Assembly (NCBI RefSeq): GCF_002005145.1
Contig: NZ_CP019698.1
Coordinates: forward strand, 992,001 to 1,056,000
DNA length: 64,000 nt
Direction of reading: 5' to 3'
Source of the DNA: Desulforamulus ferrireducens
GTDB lineage: Bacteria; Bacillota; Desulfotomaculia; Desulfotomaculales; Desulfotomaculaceae
Positions 53,933 through 63,634 of this stretch are shown one piece after another. The notes below the pieces were generated by a model, which did no database searches, had not been told where the DNA came from, and saw only the letters and a list, made by a program, of their open reading frames with translations. Within the stretch, counting starts at the first letter, position 1, and each line of letters opens with the position of its first letter. Made by a program: the position numbers and the translations under genes.

Positions 53933-56608
53933 GTGGAAGTAACATTAAATATCAACGGGCAGGCAATTACTGTGCCTGCCGGCACTACCATCCTCACTGC
54001 TGCCAGAAAGGCCGGCATAGAGATACCTACCCTCTGCCATGATCCGGAGTTAAGCCGTTACGGCGGCTGTCGCCTTTGCGTGGTGGAAGTTGAGGGCTGG
54101 GGTAGTTTACCTGCTTCCTGCGTTACCGAAGTGCGGTCTGGTATGCTGGTTTATACAGAATCGGCCAGGGTAACGGAAGCCAGACGAACCATTTTAGAAT
54201 TACTGCTGGCCAATCACCCGGAGGATTGCTTAACCTGTGAAAAAACAGGAACCTGTGCTCTGCAGGATTATGCTTATCGTTACGGGGTACGCAGGGGTAA
54301 TTTTTTAGGCGAAAGACAAAACCACCCCCTGGAAAATGATAATCCCTTTATTGTGCGGGATATGAATAAGTGTATTTTATGCGGTAAATGCGTGCGAGTA
54401 TGCTCAGAGGTGGTGGGTCGCAGTGCCATTGATTTCAGTCAGCGGGGCTTCCAGACTAAGGTAGCCACTGCCCTGGATGAGGGTTTACAGCGGTCTGGTT
54501 GTGTTTTTTGTGGTTCTTGTCTGGAAGTGTGTCCGGTGGGGGCTCTCACTGCCAAGGCACAAATTGGTCAAGGCCGTCCCTGGGAGATAACCACCGTGGC
54601 TACCACCTGCCCCTATTGCGGGGTGGGCTGTCAATTGCAACTACAGGTAAAGAATAACAGGGTAATCGGCGCCAAGGCTCAAGGCAGTGGTCTTAACGGG
54701 CGGCACCTTTGTGTTAAGGGGCGCTTTGGACATGGCTTTATTCACCACCCGGAACGGCTCAAAAAGCCTTTGCTGCGCCGACAAGGTGTTTTGCAGGAGG
54801 TTAGTTGGTCGGAGGCCATAGCTTACACCGCACAGCAGCTGGAGCGCATTAAACAACAAAGCGGTGGGGCAGCCATTGGTGTGTTGGCTTCTGCCCGCAT
54901 AACCAATGAAGAAAACTATCTTTTAAATAAATTGGCCAGACGGGTGTTAGACACCAACAACCTGGATCATTGTGCCCGTCTCTGACACTCCCCTTCGGTC
55001 GCCGGTCTGGCGGCTGCTGTGGGAAGTGGGGCCATGACAAACTCCATTGCCGAGATCAGCGATGCTGATTTTATACTGGCCATAGGCAGTAATACCACCG
55101 AAGCCCATCCGGTTATTGCTCTGCGTATTCGTCAGGCAGTTCAGCGGGGGGCCAAATTAGTAGTGGTTGACCCCCGCAGGACAGAATTGGCGGAATGGGC
55201 CAGTGAGCATCTACAAATAGTAGCCGGTACGGATATTGTTTTACTGAACAGCCTGGTGCATGTCATCCTAAGGGAAGCATTATGGAATAAGGAATTTGTC
55301 GCGTCACACTGTGAGGGCCTGGAAGAATTGCAACAGGCGGTGGCATCCTATACACCGGCCTATGCTGAGCAGCTCACAGGGATTCCCGTGGCTGTGATTG
55401 AACAGACAGCCCGGGACTATGCTCAGGCCGCCAGGGCGACCATACTCTACACCATGGGTATAACCCAACACATTTGCGGCACCGATAATGTATTAGCCTT
55501 GGCCAACCTGGCACTGCTGTGCGGCCATATTGGCCGGGCATCCACTGGCATCAATCCTTTACGGGGGCAAAACAATGTGCAGGGCGCCTGTGACATGGGA
55601 GCGCTACCTAATGTCTACACAGGTTACCAGCCTGTGAGCGACGCTGCCTGCCGTGCCAAGTTTTCTCAGGCCTGGGGTGGCCCTTTACCGGCCCAACCAG
55701 GTCTAACTGTGGGTCAGATGCTAGATGCTGCCCAACTAGGCCAGCTAAAGGCCATGTATATTGTGGGAGAAAATCCGGTTATCTCGGATCCCGATGCCAA
55801 TCATGTGGCCGCTGCCTTAAAAAACCTGGATTTCTTAGTGGTGCAGGATATTTTTCTCACAGAAACAGCGGCCCTGGCTGATGTGGTGTTGCCCGCCGCC
55901 AGCTTTGCCGAAAAGGACGGGACCTTTACTAACACGGAAAGAAGGGTACAACGGGTACGCCAGGCCATTTCCCCTGTGGGAGATAGTCTGCCCGATTGGC
56001 AAATCATCTGTGCTCTGTCCCAGGCCATGGGCTATCCCATGTCATACCGTCATCCTGAAGAAATTTTTCGGGAGTTAGCTCAACTCACCCCCTCCTATGC
56101 GGGCATTAATTATGAGCGGTTAGAGCAAGGTGGTATTCAATGGCCCTGTCCGGAGGTGAACCACCCAGGTACCCCCATTCTTCATCAAGGGCAAATTTTG
56201 CGGGGTAAAGGAAAGTTTCATGCGGTTCACCACCTGCCACCGGCTGAATTACCCGATGCAGAATATCCCCTGCTGCTTAATACCGGTCGCAGGCTCTTCC
56301 ATTACCATACCGGCAGTATGTCCCTGCGTACTGGCTTACGGGAGATTTGCCCGGAGGAAAGGCTGGACCTAAGCTGGCAGGATGCCAGAACTTTGGGCCT
56401 TCATCAAGGAGAAAGGGTGCGTGTGATTTCCCGCCGGGGAGAGGTTGTTTTACCCGTGCAGATTTCCGAAAGAGTTCCCCGGGGTATGGTTTTTGCCTCC
56501 TTCCATTTTCCTGAAACGGCCATCAACCAACTGACCCATGACGCCCGCTGTACTAAATCAGGCATTCCAGAATTTAAAATATGTGCGGTAAGAATAGAAA
56601 AAATCTAA
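53933..56608 (+). CDS. fdhA: NAD(P)-linked formate dehydrogenase catalytic subunit, selenoprotein
   Basis: 891 residues read through TGA 54983-54985, giving Sec351 in DHCARL-U-HSPSVAGLAAA. Start GTG 53933 has AGGAGGTG six bases upstream; GTG 53924 is within that site. N-terminus: plant-type [2Fe-2S] (CHDPELSRYGGCRLCVVEV), His-Cys cluster (HPEDCLTCEKTGTCALQ), two [4Fe-4S] (CILCGKCVRVCSEV, CVFCGSCLEVCPVGAL), then the MGD domain Fe-S (CPYCGVGCQL). No signal peptide, so cytoplasmic, unlike fdnG. With NuoE/NuoF-like subunits it can reduce CO2 or oxidise formate with NAD(P), possibly with ferredoxin. Confidence 0.95.
54983..55014 (+). promoter_or_regulatory. Bacterial SECIS element of fdhA
   Basis: GTCGCC (54998-55003) pairs with GGCGGC (55009-55014, one T-G), presenting GGTCT, 12 bases after the TGA. 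Loop and spacing are the same as in fdnG. Confidence 0.88.
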
Positions 56609-56610
56609 AA

Positions 56611-56653
56611 ACTGGAGCCGGTTGTTGCGTCTACAACCGGCTCCAGTTTTTTG
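56611..56653 (+). terminator. Terminator after fdhA
   Basis: A 15-bp perfect stem (ACTGGAGCCGGTTGT and complement) with 7-nt loop and a T6 tail. The strongest in the window. Confidence 0.93.
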
Positions 56654-56744
56654 TATATCTATCATAACATTAGGTTATAAACCCAAGGGGGTATGATGTA
56701 CCCCACGGGACATGTTCTCCAGACTATACTTTCAGTTATGTAGC

Positions 56745-56984
56745 CTAATCCCTTGGGATAAATCCAATGGGTTTCCTTTCCTTCTTAATCGGCTTCCAGC
56801 TCCCCAAAATATAAACCTCTTCCTGCTTAGCTTCATTAAAATACATACTGACAAAAAAATGACCCTCAGCCAGTAGCCTGTTGGCCTGCTCTATTCCCAC
56901 CACTTTTATTAACTCCGTAACGTTTTCACTACCACCTACGGAAATACCTCCCATATTTCCAGAAGTACAGGTGCTGCAACTCAT
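56745..56984 (-). CDS. Small unknown protein with CxxC start
   Basis: 79 residues. Begins MSCSTCTSGNMGGISVGG, with a CxxC pair and a glycine-rich stretch, then an alpha/beta domain (VYILGSWKPIKKERKPIGF at the end). AGGGAGG lies seven bases upstream of the ATG. No family recognised; the CxxC and Gly-rich start could bind metal (inference). Confidence 0.7.
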   Translation of the reverse strand: MSCSTCTSGNMGGISVGGSENVTELIKVVGIEQANRLLAEGHFFVSMYFNEAKQEEVYILGSWKPIKKERKPIGFIPRD

Positions 56985-57126
56985 ATAACAACCTCCCTAT
57001 TGTGATTTAAGTTCTAAAACCAATATATTCTAAAATCATTATAGCAAGTTTTATCTGTAATAGCATAGACAATGTAATATTTGCCCATACTAGCTTATGA
57101 ATGTGTTTTTTTAAGGAGGAGATAAA

Positions 57127-58107
57127 ATGCCAATCCGGGTAGGTATTCCGAGGGCGTTGCTTTATTACTATTATTTTCCCCTGTGGAAGGAGTTTTTAGA
57201 GAGATTAGGGGCAGAGGTTGTGGTTTCTGACCGCACCACCAAAGGTATTCTCACCAGTGGTGTGGAGCATTGTGTGGATGAAGCCTGCCTGCCCATTAAA
57301 CTTGCCTTTGGTCATGTCAAAAATCTCGTAGACAAAGGTGTGGATGTTATTTTTTTGCCCAGAATAGTCAGTGTGGCCCAAAGGGAGTATATCTGTCCCA
57401 AGTTTTTAGGCTTTCCCGATATGGTTAAGCAAAATATCCCGGGGTTACCCAGGGTGCTTGATACCACCATCAATGTCAGGAAAAAACAGCAGGATATCCA
57501 CCTTTTTACCCGTGAGGTGGGGGCTCTTTTTAACCATGGTGCCATTAAATCCCGGCTGGCTTATTTACTTTCCATGCCCACCCATTTCCAGTATATTTCA
57601 CTTTTGGAACAGGGTTACCTACCGGAGGAAGCCATGGGTATATTAAAGGGCAAAAAAATTAAAGAAAACCCGGTGGCAACCGACCTGAAAGTGGCGGTCA
57701 TCGGCCATCCTTATAATATCTACGATCCCTTTATTAGTATGAACCTAATTAATCGTTTAAGAAAATTCGGAGCAGAAGTAATCACGGCGGACAATCTGAC
57801 GGAACAAATGGTTAATGAAGGGGTTAAACGATTACCTAAAAAGCTCTTCTGGACCATGTCCAGAAGAATGACCGGTGGTGCATTAAATCTGCACGATAGA
57901 AATGCGGTAGATGGCATAATTCATGTGGCTGCCTTTGCCTGTGGGCCGGATTCCATGACGGGAGAGCTAATTGAAAGGTATATTCGGCGGGATGGTAAAG
58001 TGCCCTTTATGAACATCAACCTGGATGAGCATACCGGCGAAGCGGGTGTGGTCACCCGCTTGGAAGCGTTTCTTGATATGTTGCGTTGGAGGAAGAAGGC
58101 AGTATGA
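57127..58107 (+). CDS. DUF2229 / acyl-CoA dehydratase activase-related protein, first copy
   Basis: 326 residues. Starts RVGIPRALLYYYYFPLWKEFLERLGAEVVVS, typical of the DUF2229 domain often fused behind HgdC-like activases. Conserved cysteines in HCVDEACLPIK (residues about 40-50) and AFACGPDSM could bind an Fe-S cluster. AAGGAGGAG precedes the ATG. Ends overlapping the next gene (ATGA). Actual substrate is unknown. Confidence 0.82.
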   Translation: MPIRVGIPRALLYYYYFPLWKEFLERLGAEVVVSDRTTKGILTSGVEHCVDEACLPIKLAFGHVKNLVDKGVDVIFLPRIVSVAQREYICPKFLGFPDMVKQNIPGLPRVLDTTINVRKKQQDIHLFTREVGALFNHGAIKSRLAYLLSMPTHFQYISLLEQGYLPEEAMGILKGKKIKENPVATDLKVAVIGHPYNIYDPFISMNLINRLRKFGAEVITADNLTEQMVNEGVKRLPKKLFWTMSRRMTGGALNLHDRNAVDGIIHVAAFACGPDSMTGELIERYIRRDGKVPFMNINLDEHTGEAGVVTRLEAFLDMLRWRKKAV

Positions 58108-59204
58108 AGGTAACCTTTCCACATATGGGCTATATGTATGTATCTCTCAAGGGGATGTTGGAATACCTGGGTATTGATGTGGTGGTACCGCCCGCCTGTA
58201 GCAAAAAAACCTTAACACTGGGTGTCAAACATTCGCCGGAATTTGCCTGCTTACCCTTAAAACTAAATATAGGTAATTTTATTGAAGCCAAGGAACTGGG
58301 TGCCGACACCATCATGATGGCCGGTGGCTGCGGGCCCTGTCGCTTTGGTTACTATGCCTATGTGGAAAACGAAATTCTTAAGGACTTAAAAGTGGATTAC
58401 AATCTGGTGGTGATGGAGCCGCCGGAAAAACATATTGGTGAACTGTTAGGCCGTATTCGTAAAATTACCGGTAACCGCCCCTGGTTACAAATAATTAAAG
58501 CACTGCGCTTTGGTTTTCTTAAAGCCAAAGCGGTGGATGAAGTAGAAGTATTGTCTTTTCAAATTCGCCCCAGAGAATTGGTAAGGGGCAGTACAGATCG
58601 GGCCTTACAAAAAGCCATTAACCTCATTGACGAAGCCAAAACAACCACAGAGCTAACCATTGCTTTAGAGCGGGCTAAAGAATTAATGCGTGTCGTACCG
58701 GCGGAAAGGGAACGTCCCGCCCTCAGGGTGGCCTTAATTGGTGAGATATATACCTTGTTGGAGCCCTATGCCAATGTAAACATTGAGCGACACCTGGGGC
58801 AGCTTGGGGTGGAAGTGGATCGCTCCATGATGTTAAGTCAGTGGGTTAATGATCATCTTTTTATGGGATTGGTCAGAAACATTCCCAGCAGCGACCGCTT
58901 TAAAAAGGTTGCTGCGCCCTACTTAAACCACTTTGTGGGTGGGCATGGTTTGGAAACCGTGGGTTCAGCAGTTTGGTACGCCCGGCAGGGTTATGATGGA
59001 GCAATTCAAGTACTTCCCTTTACCTGTATGCCGGAAATTGTGGCTCAGAGTATTTTACCCAAAGTCAGCGCTGAGGTGGATATGCCGATAATGACCTTAA
59101 TTATGGACGAACATTCCGGGGAAGCAGGGCTGATTACCCGCCTGGAGGCTTTCATTGACTTGCTCAAGAGGAAAAAGGAACAGAAGGAGGCTTTAACTTC
59201 TTAG
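58104..59204 (+). CDS. DUF2229 / CoA-dehydratase-like protein, second copy
   Basis: 366 residues from ATG 58104, overlapping the previous stop by four bases. Similar layout to its neighbour: FACLPLKLNIG, GGCGPCRFGYYAY (cysteines for a possible cluster), and LPFTCMPEIVAQSILPKV; both copies end with a DEHTGEAG/DEHSGEAG motif, so they are paralogues. Probably acts with the activase encoded next. Confidence 0.8.
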   Translation: MKVTFPHMGYMYVSLKGMLEYLGIDVVVPPACSKKTLTLGVKHSPEFACLPLKLNIGNFIEAKELGADTIMMAGGCGPCRFGYYAYVENEILKDLKVDYNLVVMEPPEKHIGELLGRIRKITGNRPWLQIIKALRFGFLKAKAVDEVEVLSFQIRPRELVRGSTDRALQKAINLIDEAKTTTELTIALERAKELMRVVPAERERPALRVALIGEIYTLLEPYANVNIERHLGQLGVEVDRSMMLSQWVNDHLFMGLVRNIPSSDRFKKVAAPYLNHFVGGHGLETVGSAVWYARQGYDGAIQVLPFTCMPEIVAQSILPKVSAEVDMPIMTLIMDEHSGEAGLITRLEAFIDLLKRKKEQKEALTS

Positions 59205-60181
59205 TGAAAGGATACCTTGGTATAGATGTTGGTTCGGTAAGTACCAATATTGTTTTTATGAATGAAGCTACCGAAGTGCTGGAGAGTTTATATCTACGCA
59301 CCAACGGCCAGCCGGTGGCCACGGTGCAAAGGGGTCTCAAACAGCTGCGGTCGAAATTACCCGCCAATACCATTGTTAAAGGTGTGGGCACCACTGGCAG
59401 TGGACGGCAATTGATTGGCATTGTGACAGGGGCCGACGCCATCAAAAATGAAATAACCGCCCACGCAGTGGCTGCCTCTCACTTGGTACCAGGAGTGCAG
59501 ACTGTTTTAGAAATTGGCGGTCAAGACAGTAAAATTATTATTTTGCGTGACGGGGTGGTGGCTGACTTTGCCATGAATACCGTCTGTGCTGCGGGGACTG
59601 GCAGTTTCCTGGATCAGCAGGCCAGCCGTTTAAACATTGCCATCGAGGAATTTGGCGACCTGGCTCTGAAAGGCCGGTCACCCGTCCGCATTGCCGGACG
59701 TTGTGCAGTTTTTGCCGAATCAGATATGATTCATAAACAGCAGATGGGATTTAATTTGGAGGATATTTTGGCCGGACTGTGTGAAGCCCTGGTGCGGAAC
59801 TATCTGAACAACGTGGGTAAGGGCAAAGAAATCCGGGGGCCGGTTGTCTTCCAAGGTGGGGTGGCGGCCAATGTGGGTATGAGAAAGGCCTTTGAAAAGG
59901 CCCTGGGTCTTCCGGTGCAGGTACCCAAATATTATAATGTTATGGGTGCTGTGGGAGCTGCTTTGTTGGCTAAGGAGACGGTGTCCAAGGGCATACCCAC
60001 CCGTTTCAAAGGTTTTGGTGTGGCAGATGTAGAGTACAAAGCCGGCACCTTTGAATGTGATGGCTGCCCTAACCTCTGTGAAGTGATTGAAATGACTGAA
60101 GCGGGTCAAGTGATTGCCCGCTGGGGAGACCGTTGCGGCAAATGGGCCAATGCCCTGGCAGCCAGTGAGGCAGCCATTTGA
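59204..60181 (+). CDS. HgdC-like 2-hydroxyacyl-CoA dehydratase activase (ASKHA ATPase)
   Basis: 325 residues. ASKHA ATPase motifs: GYLGIDVGSVSTNIVF (phosphate 1), VGTTGSGRQLIG, EIGGQDSKIIIL (phosphate 2) and FQGGVAANVGMRKAFE (adenosine). A CAAGTGSFLDQQA cysteine and a C-terminal CDGCPNLC suggest Fe-S ligation as in the homodimeric activator. GTG start overlaps the preceding stop by one base. ATP-driven electron donation to a dehydratase-like partner is the family role. Confidence 0.88.
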   Translation: MKGYLGIDVGSVSTNIVFMNEATEVLESLYLRTNGQPVATVQRGLKQLRSKLPANTIVKGVGTTGSGRQLIGIVTGADAIKNEITAHAVAASHLVPGVQTVLEIGGQDSKIIILRDGVVADFAMNTVCAAGTGSFLDQQASRLNIAIEEFGDLALKGRSPVRIAGRCAVFAESDMIHKQQMGFNLEDILAGLCEALVRNYLNNVGKGKEIRGPVVFQGGVAANVGMRKAFEKALGLPVQVPKYYNVMGAVGAALLAKETVSKGIPTRFKGFGVADVEYKAGTFECDGCPNLCEVIEMTEAGQVIARWGDRCGKWANALAASEAAI

Positions 60182-60204
60182 GAGGTGAGATGTTAGAGCC
60201 AAGG

Positions 60205-60240
60205 AAAAAGGGGTGGCGCAAATTTTGCGCACCCCTTTTT
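60205..60240 (+). terminator. Terminator after the activase gene
   Basis: AAAAAGGGGTGGCGCAA pairs with TTGCGCACCCCTTTTT (one G-A mismatch) with a minimal loop; symmetrical, so it may also serve the minus strand. Confidence 0.9.
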
Positions 60241-60265
60241 GGCCGTCAGCCCTTTGGCCATGGTT
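60241..60265 (+). repeat. Short heptamer-repeat remnant
   Basis: GGCCGTCAGCCCTTTGGCC directly follows the terminator, using the words seen at 27.5 and 51.2 kb. Confidence 0.5.
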
Positions 60266-60296
60266 AGTTCCCAGCAACCGGTGTATGAAACAGGGC

Positions 60297-60797
60297 TTAG
60301 TAAATCATATTCGGGCCCATGCCAGAACCCATACCGGTCCCCATATTGGGGTACATATTGGGTTGCTGGCCCATATGGAACATTTGCTGACAAAGGGATG
60401 CTACCAGGCGATACATATATTCTTGTTCTCCTAAAATATGGTTGACCAGGGCTTGCCAAACCGGTTGGTTTTGACCAATTTGCGCAAGATGTTGCAAAAT
60501 ATTAATAAACTCTTGGTCGTACTGCAAAAACTGTTGCATTAAGCGCACAGTATCTTGAGCCAGGTGGAAATTGTTTTGGCCGGTGGCCATGCCGAGTAAC
60601 CGCTGGGCCTCTTGGTGCAGGGCGGTAAAGCACTGGTGCATCCTATTTAAGCCGGCAAGCAAGTTGGGGGTAATGGTTAAATTTAGACAATTAGCTACGT
60701 TTTGCAAAAAAATGGGGTGCTCACTGCTAATTTTTGTCCAAAAGGTCAGCTCACGTAAAGCACATTCTATGTTATTCAAGTAGGTATAACAAAACAT
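60297..60797 (-). CDS. DUF2935-like protein with Met/Gly/Pro-rich tail
   Basis: 166 residues from ATG 60797 (GGAGGG six bases upstream; a second ATG lies at 60800). Helical N-terminal domain with ALRELTFWTKISSEHPIFL, the DUF2935 pattern of a hemerythrin-like four-helix fold with FW..I..EH. The C-terminus (GQQPNMYPNMGTGMGSGMGPNM) is repetitive, as in some coat or surface proteins. A 0A box lies upstream (60883-60889). Role unknown. Confidence 0.75.
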   Translation of the reverse strand: MFCYTYLNNIECALRELTFWTKISSEHPIFLQNVANCLNLTITPNLLAGLNRMHQCFTALHQEAQRLLGMATGQNNFHLAQDTVRLMQQFLQYDQEFINILQHLAQIGQNQPVWQALVNHILGEQEYMYRLVASLCQQMFHMGQQPNMYPNMGTGMGSGMGPNMIY

Positions 60798-60924
60798 CAT
60801 GATCCCTCCGTTTATTTTTCTCATACACATTATGTTAAAACCTGCATTTTGGTTCCTTAACTGGAGGAAGCTGGATGCTAGGTGTCGAAAATGTTTTTAA
60901 AACATATAGATAGGGGAATTAATA

Positions 60925-63096
60925 TTGACTCAACAAGACAACCAGATTATTCAACAAATTAGCCGGGAATTGACGGTAAAGGAACGACAGGTTTTAACCA
61001 CCGTCAAATTACTTGATGAGGGTAATACCATCCCTTTCATTGCCCGTTACCGTAAGGAAATGACCGGGGAATTGGATGAAGTACAGATCCGTAAGATATC
61101 CGAGAGACTGACATCCCTGCGCAATTTAGCTAAACGTAAGGCAGAGGTTATCAACTCCATTGAGGAGCAGGGCAAATTAACCGATGAATTAAAGGAAAAA
61201 ATTCTCACCGCAGAAACCATCACAGCGGTGGAAGACCTGTATCAGCCCTACCGTCCCAAACGTAAGACCAGAGCCAGCGTGGCCAGGGAGAAAGGATTGG
61301 AGCCCCTGGCCCAGTGGTTGTTTAAGGCACCCCAGGGCAGCCAGGTTTTGCAAGAGGCTGCTGGTTTTGTCAATGAGGAAAAAGGTGTTCATACAGCGGA
61401 GGAAGCCCTGCAGGGAGCTATGGATATTGTTGCGGAAATGGTGTCAGATGACACAGAAACCCGCGGCTGGGTGAGGGAATTTACATATAACAGAGGGGAG
61501 TTAACAACCCAGGCGAAAAATCAAGAAGCCGACCAACGGGGCGTTTACCGGATGTACTACGATCATCGGGAACCCATCAAGCAGGCGCCACCTCACCGCA
61601 TTTTAGCCATTAACCGGGGGGAAAAGGAAGATATTCTCAAGGTAAATATTCAAGTAACGGAAGAAACCATTCTTGAGCGTCTTTATAAAAAGTGGATTCC
61701 CCACCACTGTGGGGCTGCCGACATTTTGCAAGAAGCCATCAGAGATGGTTATCGCAGGCTGTTAGCTCCGGCAGTGGAAAGAGATATCCGTAACCAACTC
61801 ACCGAGGTGGCAGAGGAACAGGCCATCAGGGTGTTTTCCCAAAATCTACGGCAACTTCTCCTGCAGCCACCGGTCAAGGATAAAATGGTCCTGGGCATAG
61901 ATCCGGCCTACCGTACCGGTTGCAAATGGGCGGTGGTTGACACCACCGGCAAACTGCTGGAGGTGGGAGTTATCTACCCCACACCGCCGGTTAACAAAGT
62001 GGCAGAAGCTAAGGAAGTAATAGTAAGGTTGGTGCAACAGTACAACATTGATCTTATAGCCATTGGCAATGGGACTGCCTCCCGGGAGACGGAACAATTT
62101 GTAGCCACCGTGATCAAGGAACAGGGCTGGCAGCAGGTGCAATATGTGATTGTCAACGAGGCCGGGGCCAGTGTCTATTCGGCATCGGAATTGGCGGCCA
62201 AAGAATTTCCTGATTTAGATGTGGCCCAGCGTAGTGCCGCTTCCATCGCCAGAAGAATTCAAGATCCCCTGGCAGAGTTAGTGAAAATTGAACCCCGTTC
62301 CATTGGGGTAGGGCAATACCAGCACGATGTGGCACCTAAAAAACTGGAGGAGAGTTTAACCGCTGTGGTGGAATCGGCGGTAAATATGGTGGGGGTAAAT
62401 TTAAACACCGCCTCGCCCTCCCTGCTGTCCTATGTCTCTGGGATTAACAGTACGGTAGCCAACAACATTGTGCAGTACAGAGAACAGAACGGCAAGTTTA
62501 CGGAACGAACCCAACTGAAAAAGGTGCCCCGTCTTGGCCCCAAGGCCTTTGAGCAAAGTGTAGGCTTTTTACGCATTTTAGATGGCACCAATCCCTTGGA
62601 CAAAACAGGCATTCACCCGGAATCCTATCCTGTGGTTAAACAATTGTTAAAGGAAATTGGCTGCACCGAAGGGGATATTGGGGGAGAGGCAATCAAGGCC
62701 AAACTCAAGGAAATACAACCGGAAGCCATGGCCAGCAAGCTAAATACCGGTGTTCCCACCCTAAAGGATATTATCGACGGCTTATTGCGACCAGGCAGAG
62801 ACCCCAGGGAAGACTTACCCGGACCACTCTTTCGTACGGATATATTAAAAATAGAAGATCTCCAGCCAGGTCTTGTCTTAAAGGGGACAGTGCGCAATGT
62901 GGTGGATTTTGGTGTCTTTGTTGACATTGGCCTGAAAAATGACGGTATGGTTCATCGTTCGGAGCTAAGTGAACGCCGTTTCCGTCATCCCTTGGACGTT
63001 GTTGCCGTGGGTGATGTGGTACAGGTGCGGGTTCTTGCTGTGGATTTGGAAAGACAAAGGGTGGCCCTGAGCATGAAGGGGGTTTCACCGGAATAA
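60925..63096 (+). CDS. tex: Tex family transcription/RNA-binding protein
   Basis: 723 residues. N-terminal helical region (LTVKERQVLTTVKLLDEGNTIPFIARYRKEMTGELDE), YqgF-like domain (VLGIDPAYRTGCKWAVVD), helix-hairpin-helix repeats (LNTASPSLLSYVSGI) and a C-terminal S1 RNA-binding domain (LKGTVRNVVDFGVFVDIGLKNDGMVHRSEL). Conserved cytoplasmic protein implicated in transcription and ribosome-associated processes. TTG start with AGGGGAA upstream. Confidence 0.95.
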   Translation: MTQQDNQIIQQISRELTVKERQVLTTVKLLDEGNTIPFIARYRKEMTGELDEVQIRKISERLTSLRNLAKRKAEVINSIEEQGKLTDELKEKILTAETITAVEDLYQPYRPKRKTRASVAREKGLEPLAQWLFKAPQGSQVLQEAAGFVNEEKGVHTAEEALQGAMDIVAEMVSDDTETRGWVREFTYNRGELTTQAKNQEADQRGVYRMYYDHREPIKQAPPHRILAINRGEKEDILKVNIQVTEETILERLYKKWIPHHCGAADILQEAIRDGYRRLLAPAVERDIRNQLTEVAEEQAIRVFSQNLRQLLLQPPVKDKMVLGIDPAYRTGCKWAVVDTTGKLLEVGVIYPTPPVNKVAEAKEVIVRLVQQYNIDLIAIGNGTASRETEQFVATVIKEQGWQQVQYVIVNEAGASVYSASELAAKEFPDLDVAQRSAASIARRIQDPLAELVKIEPRSIGVGQYQHDVAPKKLEESLTAVVESAVNMVGVNLNTASPSLLSYVSGINSTVANNIVQYREQNGKFTERTQLKKVPRLGPKAFEQSVGFLRILDGTNPLDKTGIHPESYPVVKQLLKEIGCTEGDIGGEAIKAKLKEIQPEAMASKLNTGVPTLKDIIDGLLRPGRDPREDLPGPLFRTDILKIEDLQPGLVLKGTVRNVVDFGVFVDIGLKNDGMVHRSELSERRFRHPLDVVAVGDVVQVRVLAVDLERQRVALSMKGVSPE

Positions 63097-63214
63097 TAAA
63101 AATAATCGTCCCGCCTTTTTCTGAAAATATTTAACTATCAGCGAAAAATATGTATAATATAATCATGAAACTGAGAAGAGTTATAAACCTTCTTCAGAGG
63201 GGTAGGGACGATCC

Positions 63215-63493
63215 ATGATTGCTGACCGCAGGGAATTGTGGTGGAGAATTGAAAGGGCTATGCTTTCCATGCAAGCCCTAGGATATAGTGCAGAACAAAT
63301 CGAGAAAGTTCTACTGGATGTTTTTCATCAGCGTCCGCAGGGTAGTTATACCAAAGAAGAATTACTCCCGCTGGTGCACAATCTGGAAAAACGAGTGAGT
63401 CATGCCAAAAGGTGGATTCTTTATTTAAACAGCGGCGCTTGCGGTTTAGGAAAGCTATCAACAAATCCCAAATCACCTTCCTGCAATGTCTAG
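63215..63493 (+). CDS. Small unknown protein, 92 residues
   Basis: Starts ATG after AGAGGGGTAGGG. N-terminal half is helical (RRELWWRIERAMLSMQALGYSAEQIEKVLLDVF), the C-terminus carries a GACGLGKL segment and a Cys near the end. No family recognised. Its last codons overlap the terminator. Confidence 0.65.
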   Translation: MIADRRELWWRIERAMLSMQALGYSAEQIEKVLLDVFHQRPQGSYTKEELLPLVHNLEKRVSHAKRWILYLNSGACGLGKLSTNPKSPSCNV

Positions 63494-63510
63494 GAAGGTG
63501 ATTATTTTTA
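63471..63510 (+). terminator. Terminator after the 92-residue gene
   Basis: AATCACCTTCCT and AGGAAGGTGATT form a perfect 12-bp stem followed by ATTTTTA. Confidence 0.85.
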
Positions 63511-63634
63511 GCTGTAAAAATGAGATAATTTGGCTGGATGTAATTCTTTTTTAAGATTTAAGTTATAATATGATAATATTGCTGTGGAAATATTGGCTAA
63601 TTTCAGAGTGGTTGGTTGGGGGGAAGACTAGGGC

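Noticed and set aside
54983-54985. TGA in the second formate dehydrogenase as a nonsense mutation
   Set aside because: Same reason: conserved Sec context and GGTCT hairpin.
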